Shown here: positions 34,144-43,220 of the stretch, in pieces
Layout: every line of letters begins with the position of its first letter
How positions within the stretch are numbered: the first letter of the stretch is position 1
NCBI RefSeq assembly: GCF_005281615.1
Contig: NZ_SZZM01000005.1
Coordinates: forward strand, 340,537-404,536
DNA from: Rhodoligotrophos defluvii
Lineage (GTDB): Bacteria > Pseudomonadota > Alphaproteobacteria > Rhizobiales > Im1
Direction: 5' to 3'
Length of the DNA stretch: 64,000 bases
Program-made: the position numbers and the translations under genes
Notes under the pieces: generated by a model
Told to the model about the DNA's origin: nothing
The model's database searches: none
What the model saw: only the letters and a program-made list of their open reading frames with translations

Positions 34144-36258
34144 TCATCGGCGGGAGTACCGTGGCTCGGCGCGGGGCGTGGAGTCCGGAATGACGGAGGG
34201 GATCGCGGCCAGATCCTCGAGCGGTATGTGGCAGGCGATCTCATGGTCGGGCGTCGGCTTCCGCAGCGGAGGGGTCACCGTCTCGCAGAGCTTGCCGAGC
34301 TTGCGCGGGCAACGGGGGTGGAACGGGCATCCCGTAGCCTTGCCGCCGTCGGGCGGGGTGTCTGCCCGCAAGGTCACGCGCTCGCGCTGCGCCAGTGCCG
34401 GATCGGGCAGGGGAATGGCCGAGAGCAGCGCCTCCGTATAGGGGTGATAGGGTGGATGCAGCACGTCGGCCGTCTTGCCGATCTCGACGATATGGCCAGC
34501 ATACATGACCGCGATGCGGTCGCTGATATGGGCCACGACCGAGAGATCATGGGAGATGAACAGGTAGGAGAGGCCTTCTTCCTCTCGCAGATCGGCGAGC
34601 AGGTTGAGCACGGTCGCCTGCACCGACACGTCCAGGGCGGAGGTTGGTTCATCGCAGACCACGAAGCTCGGTTGGGTGGCCAGCGCCCTGGCGATGCCGA
34701 TCCGCTGCCTTTCCCCGCCCGAAAGCTGGTGGGGATAGCGATCGTAGAAAGAACGGGAAAGACCGACACGGTCGATCAGATCCTCGACCTGGGCACGCCG
34801 GCCATTGGGTGGTGTAGGTGTGTGGAGCTTGGCGGCCCGACCAATGATCTCGCCCACCCTCTGGCGCGGATTGAGCGAGGAGTTCGGGTTCTGAAACACG
34901 ATCTGTGCCTTGCTGCGGAACGCCCGCAGCTTGGACTCGGGCAGGCGGCTCACATCGGTCCCATCGATCTCGATCGTGCCCTCGTCCAGATCGACCAGGC
35001 GGAGGAGAAGCCGGCCCAGGGTGGATTTACCGCTGCCGCTCTCGCCAACCAGGCCAAGAATTTCGCTGGGCGCGATCTCGAGCGAGACACCGTTCACAGC
35101 ATGCACGGTGCGGCCCGGCAGGGTAGGCCAGGGCAGGCCGTATTTGCGCTGCCAACGGATCTTGCCGCCCAGTTGCCGGCCCGTGAAGGTCTTGGAGAGA
35201 TCGCGGCCGACGATCGTCGCTCCGGCAGCTCTGGCTTCCGCGCGCCGATCCGCGGGCGCCTCCAGGCTCGGCCAGGGCCGATCCCGGAGCTGATTGACTT
35301 TCCAGCAGCGGGCCAATTGTCCCAAACCGGCCGGCACCAGTTGCTGCGGCGCGCTGCACGCCTCTTCGGCGAAGGGGCAGCGGGCCATGAAAGCGCACCC
35401 CGCAGGCGGCTCCGTCATGTCCGGCAGCCGGCCGGGGATTGGCAGCAGCCGCGTGTGCCGTCCGACTGCGGCCAGTTTCGGCAGTGAGGCAAGCAGACCC
35501 TTGGTATAGGGATGGGCCGGGGCGGCCAGCACCTGGTCCTTTTCCCCCGTTTCCGCGACGCGGCCTGCATAGAGCACGCACACGCGATCGGCGATGCGGT
35601 TCACCACCCCGAGATTGTGGGTGATGAACAGCATGCCGAGCTTGCGCCGCTGCCGGATCGTATCGAGCAGATCGAGGATGCGAGCCTCCACCGTGACGTC
35701 GAGGGCGGTGGTCGGCTCGTCCAGGATGAGCAGCTTGGGATCGGAAATGAGCGCGCCGGCGATCAGCACCCGCTGCTGCATGCCGCCGCTGAGCTGATGC
35801 GGATAAGCATTCAGCAGGGATGCCGGATCGGGAAGGCCTACCTCCGCCAGCACTTCAAGGGTGCGGCTGCGGGCCGCCTCCGGACTGATCCCGAAATTGA
35901 CAACCAGCGGCTCGGCCACCTGCCGACCGATTGGCAGGCTCGGATTGAGGGAGGTGAACGGATCCTGGAATATGATGCTGACGACGCGGCCGCGCAGTTT
36001 GCGCCGTTCCGCCTCGGCAAGCCCGATCAGCTCCTGGCCGTCGATGTGCACGGTGCCGCCGATGCGTGCCTCCGGCCCGAGCAGACCGATGCAGGCCAAG
36101 GCCGCCGTGCTCTTGCCGGAGCCGGATTCCCCCACCAGCGCCAGCACCTCGCCTGGATCGACGCGAAAGTCGATGCCGTCCACGGCCACCAATGATCCAG
36201 CGGCGGTCGGGAAGGTCACGGTCAGGCCCGTCGCCTCGAGGAGTGCTTCCGGTTTCAT
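34144..36258 (-). CDS. Fused double ATPase of a Dpp-type ABC importer (DppD-DppF fusion)
   Basis: 704 residues carrying two complete nucleotide-binding domains. First: Walker A Lys49 (GESGSGKST), signature LSGGMQQR (156-163), Walker [13 protein letters not shown]. Second: Walker A Lys411, signature LSGGERQR, Walker B FVVCDEPTSALD. Each is followed by the oligopeptide-family cysteine motif (CAFMARCPFA and CPFHPRCPRK). Fused forms such as GsiA and YejF are known. It overlaps the DppC-like gene at ATGA. Ligand specificity must come from the binding protein at 38091-39587. Confidence 0.94.
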   Translation of the reverse strand: MKPEALLEATGLTVTFPTAAGSLVAVDGIDFRVDPGEVLALVGESGSGKSTAALACIGLLGPEARIGGTVHIDGQELIGLAEAERRKLRGRVVSIIFQDPFTSLNPSLPIGRQVAEPLVVNFGISPEAARSRTLEVLAEVGLPDPASLLNAYPHQLSGGMQQRVLIAGALISDPKLLILDEPTTALDVTVEARILDLLDTIRQRRKLGMLFITHNLGVVNRIADRVCVLYAGRVAETGEKDQVLAAPAHPYTKGLLASLPKLAAVGRHTRLLPIPGRLPDMTEPPAGCAFMARCPFAEEACSAPQQLVPAGLGQLARCWKVNQLRDRPWPSLEAPADRRAEARAAGATIVGRDLSKTFTGRQLGGKIRWQRKYGLPWPTLPGRTVHAVNGVSLEIAPSEILGLVGESGSGKSTLGRLLLRLVDLDEGTIEIDGTDVSRLPESKLRAFRSKAQIVFQNPNSSLNPRQRVGEIIGRAAKLHTPTPPNGRRAQVEDLIDRVGLSRSFYDRYPHQLSGGERQRIGIARALATQPSFVVCDEPTSALDVSVQATVLNLLADLREEEGLSYLFISHDLSVVAHISDRIAVMYAGHIVEIGKTADVLHPPYHPYTEALLSAIPLPDPALAQRERVTLRADTPPDGGKATGCPFHPRCPRKLGKLCETVTPPLRKPTPDHEIACHIPLEDLAAIPSVIPDSTPRAEPRYSRR

Positions 36259-37127
36259 GCCGGTGACCGCATCATTCGCGGATCGAGGGCCTCACGCAGG
36301 CCATCGCCGAGGAGATTGATGCCGATGACCGTCGCGCACATGGCAAGTCCCGGGGCAAGCGCAATCCACGGCGCCTGATCGATGAACGGCCGGGCTTCGG
36401 CGATCATCAGTCCCCAGTCGGAGCTGGGCGGCTGCGCGCCCATGCCGAGGAAGCTCAGGGCAGCGCCCAGCAGGATGGCGAAGGTCACGCGCAGGCTGGC
36501 CTCGACCACGATGGGTGGCCAGGCATTGGGCAGGATCTCGTGGGCGAGGATATAGCTGATGTGCTCGCCGCGCGCGCGTGCGGCCTCGATGAATTCCTCA
36601 TGGGCCAGTTCCAGGGTCACGCTGCGGGTGAGGCGGACCACCCCCGGCACATAGACGATGCCGACGGCGATGATGGTCTTCCACAACGCCGGCTGGGTGA
36701 CGGCAAGGACCAGAAGGCCGAGCATGATCGGCGGGAAGGACATGAGGACATCCATGGCCCGCATGATGAGCCCATCAAGCCAGCCACGCTTGTAGCCGGC
36801 GATCAGGCCCAGCGGCACGCCGATGGCAATGGTGATGGCGGTGGCCAAGAAGCCCGTCATCAGCGAGAGCCGGGCACCGTAGAGGGTGCGGCTCAACACG
36901 TCGCGACCAAATTCGTCGGTGCCGAACCAGTTCTGCGGGCTCGGCGGACGCAGGCGCTGGATGATGTTCATCTCGTCATAGGGATAGGGCGCGACGAGCG
37001 GGGCGAGGGCTCCCACGGCCACCAGACTGAAGACGATCGCACCGCCGGCCCACAGCTTTGCCGGCAATCGGTGCAGCCGCCGTGCCGGTGCAAGGGCGGT
37101 GGTGGGCTCTGCTGCTTGCTCAGGCAT
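36255..37127 (-). CDS. Dpp-type ABC transporter permease (DppC-like)
   Basis: A 290-residue permease with N-terminal helix AKLWAGGAIVFSLVAVGAL, the NWFGTDEFGRDVLSR motif, and the EAA loop EAARARGEHISYILAHEILP. The start at 37127 (MPEQAAE) overlaps the DppB-like gene by 8 bp; an ATG 27 bases upstream is in frame but lacks a ribosome site. It overlaps the double ATPase gene by 4 bp. Confidence 0.92.
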   Translation of the reverse strand: MPEQAAEPTTALAPARRLHRLPAKLWAGGAIVFSLVAVGALAPLVAPYPYDEMNIIQRLRPPSPQNWFGTDEFGRDVLSRTLYGARLSLMTGFLATAITIAIGVPLGLIAGYKRGWLDGLIMRAMDVLMSFPPIMLGLLVLAVTQPALWKTIIAVGIVYVPGVVRLTRSVTLELAHEEFIEAARARGEHISYILAHEILPNAWPPIVVEASLRVTFAILLGAALSFLGMGAQPPSSDWGLMIAEARPFIDQAPWIALAPGLAMCATVIGINLLGDGLREALDPRMMRSPA

Positions 37128-38064
37128 AGCGGATCTTCGGGTTGAAAAAGGCATAGAGCAGGTCGGCGATCAGATTGGCGACGGCATAGATCGCTGCGAT
37201 GATCAGGATCGTGCCCTGGATGAGCGGCAAGTCGTGGCGCTCGATGGCGAAGATCAGGAGCCGGCCCAGGCCAGGATAGGCGAATACGGACTCGACCACG
37301 ACGATGCCGCCGATCAGCCAGCCCACGTCGATCGCCAGCACCGTTATGGTCGGCAGCAGCGCGTTGCGTAGGGCATGGCCATAGATCACCACCCGCTCCG
37401 GCAGCCCCTTGGCCCGGGCATTGCGGACGTAATTGCTGCGCAAGGTCTCGATCATGCTGGAGCGGGTGAGGCGCGAGACATGGGCGATGAGGGTGAAGGT
37501 CAGCGTCGCGGTCGGCAGGATGAGATGTTTGAGCCTGGTGCCCCAGTCGGCATCGCTGTCGCCGATGCCGCCGCTCGGCAACCAGTGCAGATAGCGGGCA
37601 AAGAGGATGATCAGAACGATGCCCCAGAAGAATTCGGGGACCGAGATGCCGAGATAGGTGAACATCGAGACGGCATGGTCGGTGAGCTTGTTGCGCCGCA
37701 CTGCCGCGATCACCCCGAGCGCGATGCCGATGATGGTGACGCAGATGAAGGAGAGCACCGCAAGGAGGGCGGAGGCCCGCAACGCATCCCAGATCAGGGG
37801 GGCCACGGGCCGGTCCATCACCATGGACTGGCCGAGATCGCCGCGCAGGATGCCGGACGCCCATCGCCAGTATTGCACATAAACCGGGTCGTTCAGGCCC
37901 AGCCGCTGCTCGACCGCGGCGACAACCTCGGGCGTGGCGAACTGCCCGACAATGACATAGGCGACATTGCCGGGCAGCACCTGGGTCACGCCGAAGATCA
38001 GCACCGACGTCACGATCAGTATCCCGACGATAGCGAGCAGGCGGCGCAGGATGTAGACGGTCAT
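37120..38064 (-). CDS. Dpp-type ABC transporter permease (DppB-like)
   Basis: A 314-residue permease: first helix LAIVGILIVTSVLIFGVTQVLPGN, EAA loop NARAKGLPERVVIYGHALRNALLP, and terminal LIADLLYAFFNPKIRYA. It starts 26 bp after the binding-protein gene and overlaps the DppC-like gene by 8 bp. Confidence 0.93.
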   Translation of the reverse strand: MTVYILRRLLAIVGILIVTSVLIFGVTQVLPGNVAYVIVGQFATPEVVAAVEQRLGLNDPVYVQYWRWASGILRGDLGQSMVMDRPVAPLIWDALRASALLAVLSFICVTIIGIALGVIAAVRRNKLTDHAVSMFTYLGISVPEFFWGIVLIILFARYLHWLPSGGIGDSDADWGTRLKHLILPTATLTFTLIAHVSRLTRSSMIETLRSNYVRNARAKGLPERVVIYGHALRNALLPTITVLAIDVGWLIGGIVVVESVFAYPGLGRLLIFAIERHDLPLIQGTILIIAAIYAVANLIADLLYAFFNPKIRYA

Positions 38065-38090
38065 GAGACCCGCCTCCGGTCGGCGATCAG

Positions 38091-39587
38091 CTATTCAACC
38101 GTAACCTCGCGCAGATCCAGCCACATCATCGGATGCGAGTGGAAGTTCTTCACCTTCGGCGAAAAGGCGTTGGTGTGGTTCAGCACATAGGGAATGATCC
38201 CGGCCGGGCTGGCCTCCGCCACTTCCTGGAATTTCTTGTAGAGCGCGGCTCGCTCCTCGTCGGTCTTCGCCGCCCGGGCGGCATCGAGCACCTTGTCCAT
38301 CTCCGGGTTGCTGTAGTTCCACAGCGTCGTGTTCCAGGATCCGGTCGAGTGGTACCAGGGGTAGATGGAGGTATCGATGGTCGGCCGGCTGTAGAAGCCG
38401 TCGATGAAGAAGGCGGCTTTGCCTTCGATATCCTTGACGAACTTATCCCACGGTACGCGCTGGATCTCAGCCCTGATGCCGATCGGCTTCAGCATCTCCG
38501 CCACGCCGAGACCAAGGCGCTCGCGGGTCGGCCGGCCGCTCGGGACATAGAGTGGAATTTCGAAGCCATCCGCATACCCGGCCTCGGCGAGCAGCGCCTT
38601 CGCCTGGGCGATGTCGGGCTTGGTGATGGGCAGATCGGAATTGTAGTAGGGATGCGTCGGCGGGATCATCGTGTGGGTGGGCGTGCCCGCGCCGAACAGG
38701 GCGATGTCCACCAGGCCCTGCCGGTCAAGCGCCAGGGAGACCGCCTTGCGCACCCGTTGGTCATCGAAGGGCTTCTGATTGGCATTCAGGATGACGCCGT
38801 CCCATGTGGACGTGGCGATCGAGTCCATCTCGACGTTCGGGTTGTCCTTGTACTGGCTGATCGTTTCCGGCGGCACGTCCCAGATCAGGTCGATCTCGCC
38901 ATTCTCCAGGGCGGCGAACTGCGCAGCGCGCTCGGGGATGATCCGGATCAGGATCTTGTCGAGCTTCGGGATGTCCGGGTTGTAATAGTCGGCATTCTTC
39001 GAGAGCTCGAAACGATCGCCCGGTTGAAACAGATCAAGTTTGAAGGGACCCGTGCCAATCGGCTTGGAGGCGATCGTATCCAGCTTGTCGCGCGGCACGA
39101 TGCGGACCTGGCGATCAGCCAGGATTTCGGCAAACCCCGCATAGGGCTGCGTCAGCTTGAACACGACGGTGTTCTTGTCGGGTGTCTCGATCGCTTCAAC
39201 GATGCTGAAGTTCACCCGCGCCACCGAAGCGGTCGCCTTGTCCATCACGCGCTCGATGGTGGCCTTCACATCTTCCGCCTCGAGCGGGCGGCCGTCGTGG
39301 AATTTCACGCCGTCGCGCAGCTTGAACGTCCAGGTCTTGAGGTCGTCGCTCGCCGTCCAGCTCTCGGCGAGGTCGGGCTTCACCTGGCCTTTCGGGTCGC
39401 TTTCGGTCAGACCGGAAAAGACCAGGTTATTGATGATGTATTCCTCGCCGATCTTGGTCTTAGCCGGATCGAGCGTGTTGACATTGGACGGCACCGCCAC
39501 CCTCAGGGTGCCCTCTGCTTGGGCAGCGCCGGCGGCCATTGTCGCCACCAGACCCGCCGCGAGTATCCATCCGAATAATCGCTTCAT
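38091..39587 (-). CDS. ABC transporter substrate-binding protein, family 5
   Basis: A 498-residue periplasmic protein with a Sec signal (MKRLFGWILAAGLVATMAAG, cleavage near AQA-EG). Core motifs include VPSNVNTLDPAKTKIGEEY, LAESWTASDDLKTWTFKLR and GVKFHDGRPLEAEDV. A strong GGGGAGGT site precedes ATG 39587. It lies between two ureohydrolase-containing parts of one operon, which suggests a guanidino- or amidino-bearing ligand; family 5 proteins otherwise bind peptides, opines, sugars or nickel. Confidence 0.93.
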   Translation of the reverse strand: MKRLFGWILAAGLVATMAAGAAQAEGTLRVAVPSNVNTLDPAKTKIGEEYIINNLVFSGLTESDPKGQVKPDLAESWTASDDLKTWTFKLRDGVKFHDGRPLEAEDVKATIERVMDKATASVARVNFSIVEAIETPDKNTVVFKLTQPYAGFAEILADRQVRIVPRDKLDTIASKPIGTGPFKLDLFQPGDRFELSKNADYYNPDIPKLDKILIRIIPERAAQFAALENGEIDLIWDVPPETISQYKDNPNVEMDSIATSTWDGVILNANQKPFDDQRVRKAVSLALDRQGLVDIALFGAGTPTHTMIPPTHPYYNSDLPITKPDIAQAKALLAEAGYADGFEIPLYVPSGRPTRERLGLGVAEMLKPIGIRAEIQRVPWDKFVKDIEGKAAFFIDGFYSRPTIDTSIYPWYHSTGSWNTTLWNYSNPEMDKVLDAARAAKTDEERAALYKKFQEVAEASPAGIIPYVLNHTNAFSPKVKNFHSHPMMWLDLREVTVE

Positions 39588-39631
39588 GTTCTACCTCCCC
39601 TGTTCTCATGCTTGGCGAGATGTTCTTCTTC

Positions 39632-40594
39632 TTACTCGACCCCGATGCCGCGCGACGCGAAGATGGCACCGAGGAATTCAAGAATAAGCGTGCTGGCGAG
39701 CAGGCTCGTCCGGCCATGCTCGTCGACCATCGGGTTCACCTCCACCAGGTCGAAGCCGACGATATTCGACCGTGCCGCCACCCCCTGCAGGATCTTGCGG
39801 ACCTCGTGGTAGAGCAGGCCGTCCGCCGTCGGCGAGCCGGTGCCGGGAGCAATGGACGGGCACAGGCCGTCGATGTCGATCGTGACGAAAGTATTGCCCA
39901 ATTTCGGGAAGCGTTCCAGCACCGCGTCAGGCCCCAGCTCGCGGATGGCCTCGCGGGTGAACACCATGGCGCCGGCTGCTTCCGCGTCCGCGATCTGGTC
40001 GTCGCTGGTGCGCACGTCGCGAATGCCGAGATGCACCATGTTGCGCACGAAGGGCAGCTCCTTCGAGCGCCGCAGCGGGCTGGCATTGGCGAATTTCACC
40101 CCGCCAATCTCGTCGCGCCAGTCCATATGCGCGTCGATGTGGACGATATCGAGCGGACCGAAACGCGAGAAGGCACAGACATTGGGGAAGGTGACGGAAT
40201 GATCGCCGCCGATCAGCACTGGAAAGGCGCCGCGGTCGAGAATCCTCTCGATGCTGGACGTGATGTTGCGGCGGTTGGTCTCAAAATCGTAATAGGCGAT
40301 GTCGACGTCGCCGCAATCGGCCATTCGCACGCCCTTGAGGAAGCGCTTGCGCTGGTTCACGTCCCAGTAGCCGTTGGGCTTGTGCCCGCCCCAGGCGGAA
40401 TAGCGCACCGACATGGTACGCATGTCGCGCGGGCCGAAGCGGGTGCCCGGCCGGAAGCCGATGCCGCAATCATAGGGGATGCCGAGAAAGGCGATGTCGG
40501 TATCGAGGGTCGCCAGATCTTCATGCGGAGGGGAGCGGAAGAATGTACAGAGCCCGACGCTGGGGAGGTTGGCGGCATAACGGGGTTCGGTCAT
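39632..40594 (-). CDS. Ureohydrolase (agmatinase/guanidinoacid hydrolase-like) with Cys in the DxDxxDP motif
   Basis: 320 residues. The metal ligands His132 (GGDH), Asp154, His156, Asp158 (DAHMD), Asp240 and Asp242 are present, and the substrate loop APGTGSP is intact, as in agmatinase and guanidinobutyrase-type enzymes. The second metal motif reads DIDGLCPS, so the third Asp, normally followed by Pro, is Cys245; it is not a metal ligand in arginases but is nearly invariant. The ATG at 40594 follows AGAGGTACC; a GTG one codon upstream is also open. It lies between the RpiR gene and the binding-protein gene. Confidence 0.88.
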   Translation of the reverse strand: MTEPRYAANLPSVGLCTFFRSPPHEDLATLDTDIAFLGIPYDCGIGFRPGTRFGPRDMRTMSVRYSAWGGHKPNGYWDVNQRKRFLKGVRMADCGDVDIAYYDFETNRRNITSSIERILDRGAFPVLIGGDHSVTFPNVCAFSRFGPLDIVHIDAHMDWRDEIGGVKFANASPLRRSKELPFVRNMVHLGIRDVRTSDDQIADAEAAGAMVFTREAIRELGPDAVLERFPKLGNTFVTIDIDGLCPSIAPGTGSPTADGLLYHEVRKILQGVAARSNIVGFDLVEVNPMVDEHGRTSLLASTLILEFLGAIFASRGIGVE

Positions 40595-40670
40595 CACTGG
40601 TACCTCTTCTCTCGACGGGAAGGGCGGGAGCGGTGCAGCCGACGCCCTCTATGCTAGGAAATTTCTGAGC

Positions 40671-41567
40671 CTAAGGCTCCTTCTCGTTGGCGGGTCTGGT
40701 CCCGCTCAACCAGACGCCGGCGGCGGTGAGCCCCTGCTCGCGCTGGCGCACGATGTCGGGCACGGATGACCCGAGGCGGCTCGCCAGCAGCGCCATGAGA
40801 ATTTCGGCGGCGGCGAACGCCGGGGAGATCGTGTCGAAGAACGAGGGCGAGCGCACCGGAACGATGATGGGAACGGTTGCCAGCCTGCCGATGACGGACA
40901 GCTCGCTGTCGGTGATCGCGACCACCGGGACGCCCGCGCGCGCGGCAAGTTCCACCGCCTCGATGGTGCTCAGGGCATAGGGGTCGAAGCTGACCGCGAA
41001 TAGCACATCGTTCGGCCGCGCGCGCCGCAAGGGATCAAGACCGATATTGCCAGGACCATCCAGGAGCATGGCGCGGTCCCAGAAATAGCTCTGCACGTAG
41101 CTGAACTGGTAAGCCACGGGAAAAGAAGCGCGCGCGCCGATGCACAGGATCCGTTCTGCCTTGGACAGGCAGTCGGCAGCCGCAATGAAGCTGGCCGTCG
41201 CCTTGGGGCTGGCAAGCGCCGAGATATAGCCCGACAGGCTCTCGGCCATTGCGGAAACGAGGCCTTTTTCGCCGAGCTTCTCCCGCCTCGAGAGCATGCC
41301 CTCCGCGCGTCCGCTGAACCAGGCCGCGCTGTCGCGCATGTTGTCAGCGAAAATGGCCTTCAACTCGTCATAGCCGGACAGGCCCAGCCGCTGGGCAAGC
41401 CTGGTCATGGTAGCGGGAGGAACGCTGGCGAGACGGGCTTGTTCGCGCATCGACAGCAAAGCCACTTCGCTTGGATTTTCCAAGATGAAGCGCGCGGCCG
41501 ACTGCATCTGCGCCGGCATCCGGTCGAACTCTGACTTGATGCGTTCGGTCAGCTGTGCCCCACTCAT
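40671..41567 (-). CDS. MurR/RpiR-family transcriptional regulator
   Basis: A 298-residue regulator: N-terminal HTH_6 domain (QSAARFILENPSEVALLSMR, then VPPATMTRLAQRLGLSGYDE) and a C-terminal SIS sugar-isomerase domain (ILCIGARASFPVAYQF and GVPVVAITDSELSVIG). RpiR proteins often sense phosphosugars but many control amino-acid or guanidine routes. It is first gene of the ureohydrolase-transporter operon. No ribosome site precedes ATG 41567, and the predicted promoter would start transcription about there, so the message may be leaderless. Confidence 0.9.
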   Translation of the reverse strand: MSGAQLTERIKSEFDRMPAQMQSAARFILENPSEVALLSMREQARLASVPPATMTRLAQRLGLSGYDELKAIFADNMRDSAAWFSGRAEGMLSRREKLGEKGLVSAMAESLSGYISALASPKATASFIAAADCLSKAERILCIGARASFPVAYQFSYVQSYFWDRAMLLDGPGNIGLDPLRRARPNDVLFAVSFDPYALSTIEAVELAARAGVPVVAITDSELSVIGRLATVPIIVPVRSPSFFDTISPAFAAAEILMALLASRLGSSVPDIVRQREQGLTAAGVWLSGTRPANEKEP

Positions 41568-41614
41568 GAAACAGATGGTATATCCATACCGCAGAGAGTC
41601 AACATCTGTTTCAT
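41566..41614 (-). promoter_or_regulatory. RpiR autoregulatory region: 12-bp inverted repeat bracketing a promoter
   Basis: ATGAAACAGATG (41566-41577) and CATCTGTTTCAT (41603-41614) are exact inverted repeats. Between them, on the minus strand, are TTGACT (41597-41602) and TACCAT (41575-41580) with 16 bp spacing, plus a nested GGTAT/ATACC palindrome (41577-41590). The inner arm covers the RpiR start codon. Bound repressor would block promoter and start site together. Confidence 0.65.
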
Positions 41615-41690
41615 TGCAGGTGTTGACGACCTGGGCGGGGCCCGGTCCATCTGATAGACTTCACCGTCCGCTGAATATCGCTGAGCCTGC

Positions 41691-43220
41691 TCAGGTCTCA
41701 ATCTTGAGCAGATCGCCATACTGCTTGCGCAGCTCAGCCTTCTGCACCTTGCCCATGGTGTTGCGCGGCAGCTCGTTGACCATCAGCACCCGCTTCGGCA
41801 CCTTGAACTTGGCCAGCCGCTGGGCCAGCTGGCCGATCACTGTCGGCTCGTCAACCGACGCGTTCGGCTTGAGCGTCACCACCGCCACCACCGCTTCGCC
41901 GAAATCGGGATGAGGCACGCCGATGACCGCGGATTCCTCGATTCCGGTAAGCTGATCAAGCTCGGTTTCCACCTCCTTCGGGTAGACGTTGAAGCCACCG
42001 CTGATAATGAGATCCTTGCCGCGGCCGACGATGGTCACCCGGCCTTGCTCATCCATGGTGGCGAGGTCGCCGGTGATGAAGAACCCGTCCGGCCTGATCT
42101 CCTCCGCGGTCTTTTCCGGCATGCGCCAATAGCCCTTGAACCGGTTCGGGCCGTCGGTCTCCAGCATGCCCACCTCGCCCGGCGCCACGGGGCGGCCTTG
42201 CGCGTCGGCGATGCGCACCTTGACCTCGGGCAGGGCGAAGCCCACCGTGCCGGGCACCCGCTCGCCATGATAGGGGTTGGAGGTGATCATGCCGCATTCG
42301 GTCATGCCGTAGCGTTCGAGGATCTCGTGTCCGGTCACCGCCGCGAACTGCCGGTGCGTCTCGGCCAGCAGCGGCGCCGAGCCCGAGATGAACAGGCGCA
42401 TGTTGCGGCAGACGTCGTGGTTGAACCCCGAATGGGCGAGCAGCCGGGTGTAGAAGGTCGGCACCCCCATCATCACGGTGGCCCGTGGCAGCTGGGCGAT
42501 CACCTGGTCCGCGTCGAACCTGGCAAGCCAGATGATCTCGGAGCGGTTCAGGAAGGCGGTGTTCAACGCCACATAGAGCCCATGCACATGGAAGATGGGC
42601 AGGGCGTGCAGCAGCACGTCGCCCGGCGCGAACGCCCACAGGTCCTTCAGCGTGAGCGCATTGGAGGACAGGTTGCGATGGGTGAGCATGGCGCCCTTTG
42701 AGCGCCCGGTGGTGCCCGAGGTATAGAGCAGGCCGGCAAGGTCGTCGCCCGCGCGCGGGGTGGTCTCGGCGGCCACAGGCATACCGGCCGCGAGTTCGGC
42801 CAGAGTGCCCTCGCCCTGCGCATCCAGGGTCTCCACCGCCGGCACGCCGTGCTTGTCGGCAAGCTCGTCCATGGCGGCGCGGCGCACCGGGTCGGCCACG
42901 ATCAGCCGCGGCTCGGCATCGCCGACGAAATAGTCCACCTCAGCCGTGGTATAGGCGGTATTCAGCGGCTGGTACACCGCGCCCACCTTCATCACCGCGA
43001 GATAGAGCGCCACATTGGCGAGCGACTTCTCCACCTGCACGGTCACCCGGTCGCCAGGCCGAATGTCGAGCTCGCGCAGGGCATTGGCATAGCGGCCCAC
43101 CTTGTCCAGCAGGCCCGCATAGGACAGGCCCACCCGCCCCGGCACCGTGAAGGCCGGACTGTCGCCGGCCTCCAGGAACCGTTTCTCGAGCAGCGTGTAG
43201 AGATTGCCATCGGAACTCAT
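41691..43220 (-). CDS. matB: Malonyl-CoA synthetase-like acyl-CoA ligase (MatB family)
   Basis: A 509-residue AMP-forming ligase: phosphate loop YTSGTTGRSKGA (about 166-177), the ANL motif ERYGMTECGM (about 297-306), TGDLATMDEQGRV and the C-terminal hinge GRGKDLIISGGFNVYPKEVE, with catalytic Lys in TMGKVQK. Overall length and HVHGLYVALNTAFL resemble malonate-CoA ligases; another short dicarboxylate or acyl substrate is possible. It is last gene of the TRAP-hydantoinase run, overlapping the upstream oxidase gene at ATGA. A route ending in malonate semialdehyde or malonate would explain its presence. Confidence 0.82.
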   Translation of the reverse strand: MSSDGNLYTLLEKRFLEAGDSPAFTVPGRVGLSYAGLLDKVGRYANALRELDIRPGDRVTVQVEKSLANVALYLAVMKVGAVYQPLNTAYTTAEVDYFVGDAEPRLIVADPVRRAAMDELADKHGVPAVETLDAQGEGTLAELAAGMPVAAETTPRAGDDLAGLLYTSGTTGRSKGAMLTHRNLSSNALTLKDLWAFAPGDVLLHALPIFHVHGLYVALNTAFLNRSEIIWLARFDADQVIAQLPRATVMMGVPTFYTRLLAHSGFNHDVCRNMRLFISGSAPLLAETHRQFAAVTGHEILERYGMTECGMITSNPYHGERVPGTVGFALPEVKVRIADAQGRPVAPGEVGMLETDGPNRFKGYWRMPEKTAEEIRPDGFFITGDLATMDEQGRVTIVGRGKDLIISGGFNVYPKEVETELDQLTGIEESAVIGVPHPDFGEAVVAVVTLKPNASVDEPTVIGQLAQRLAKFKVPKRVLMVNELPRNTMGKVQKAELRKQYGDLLKIET

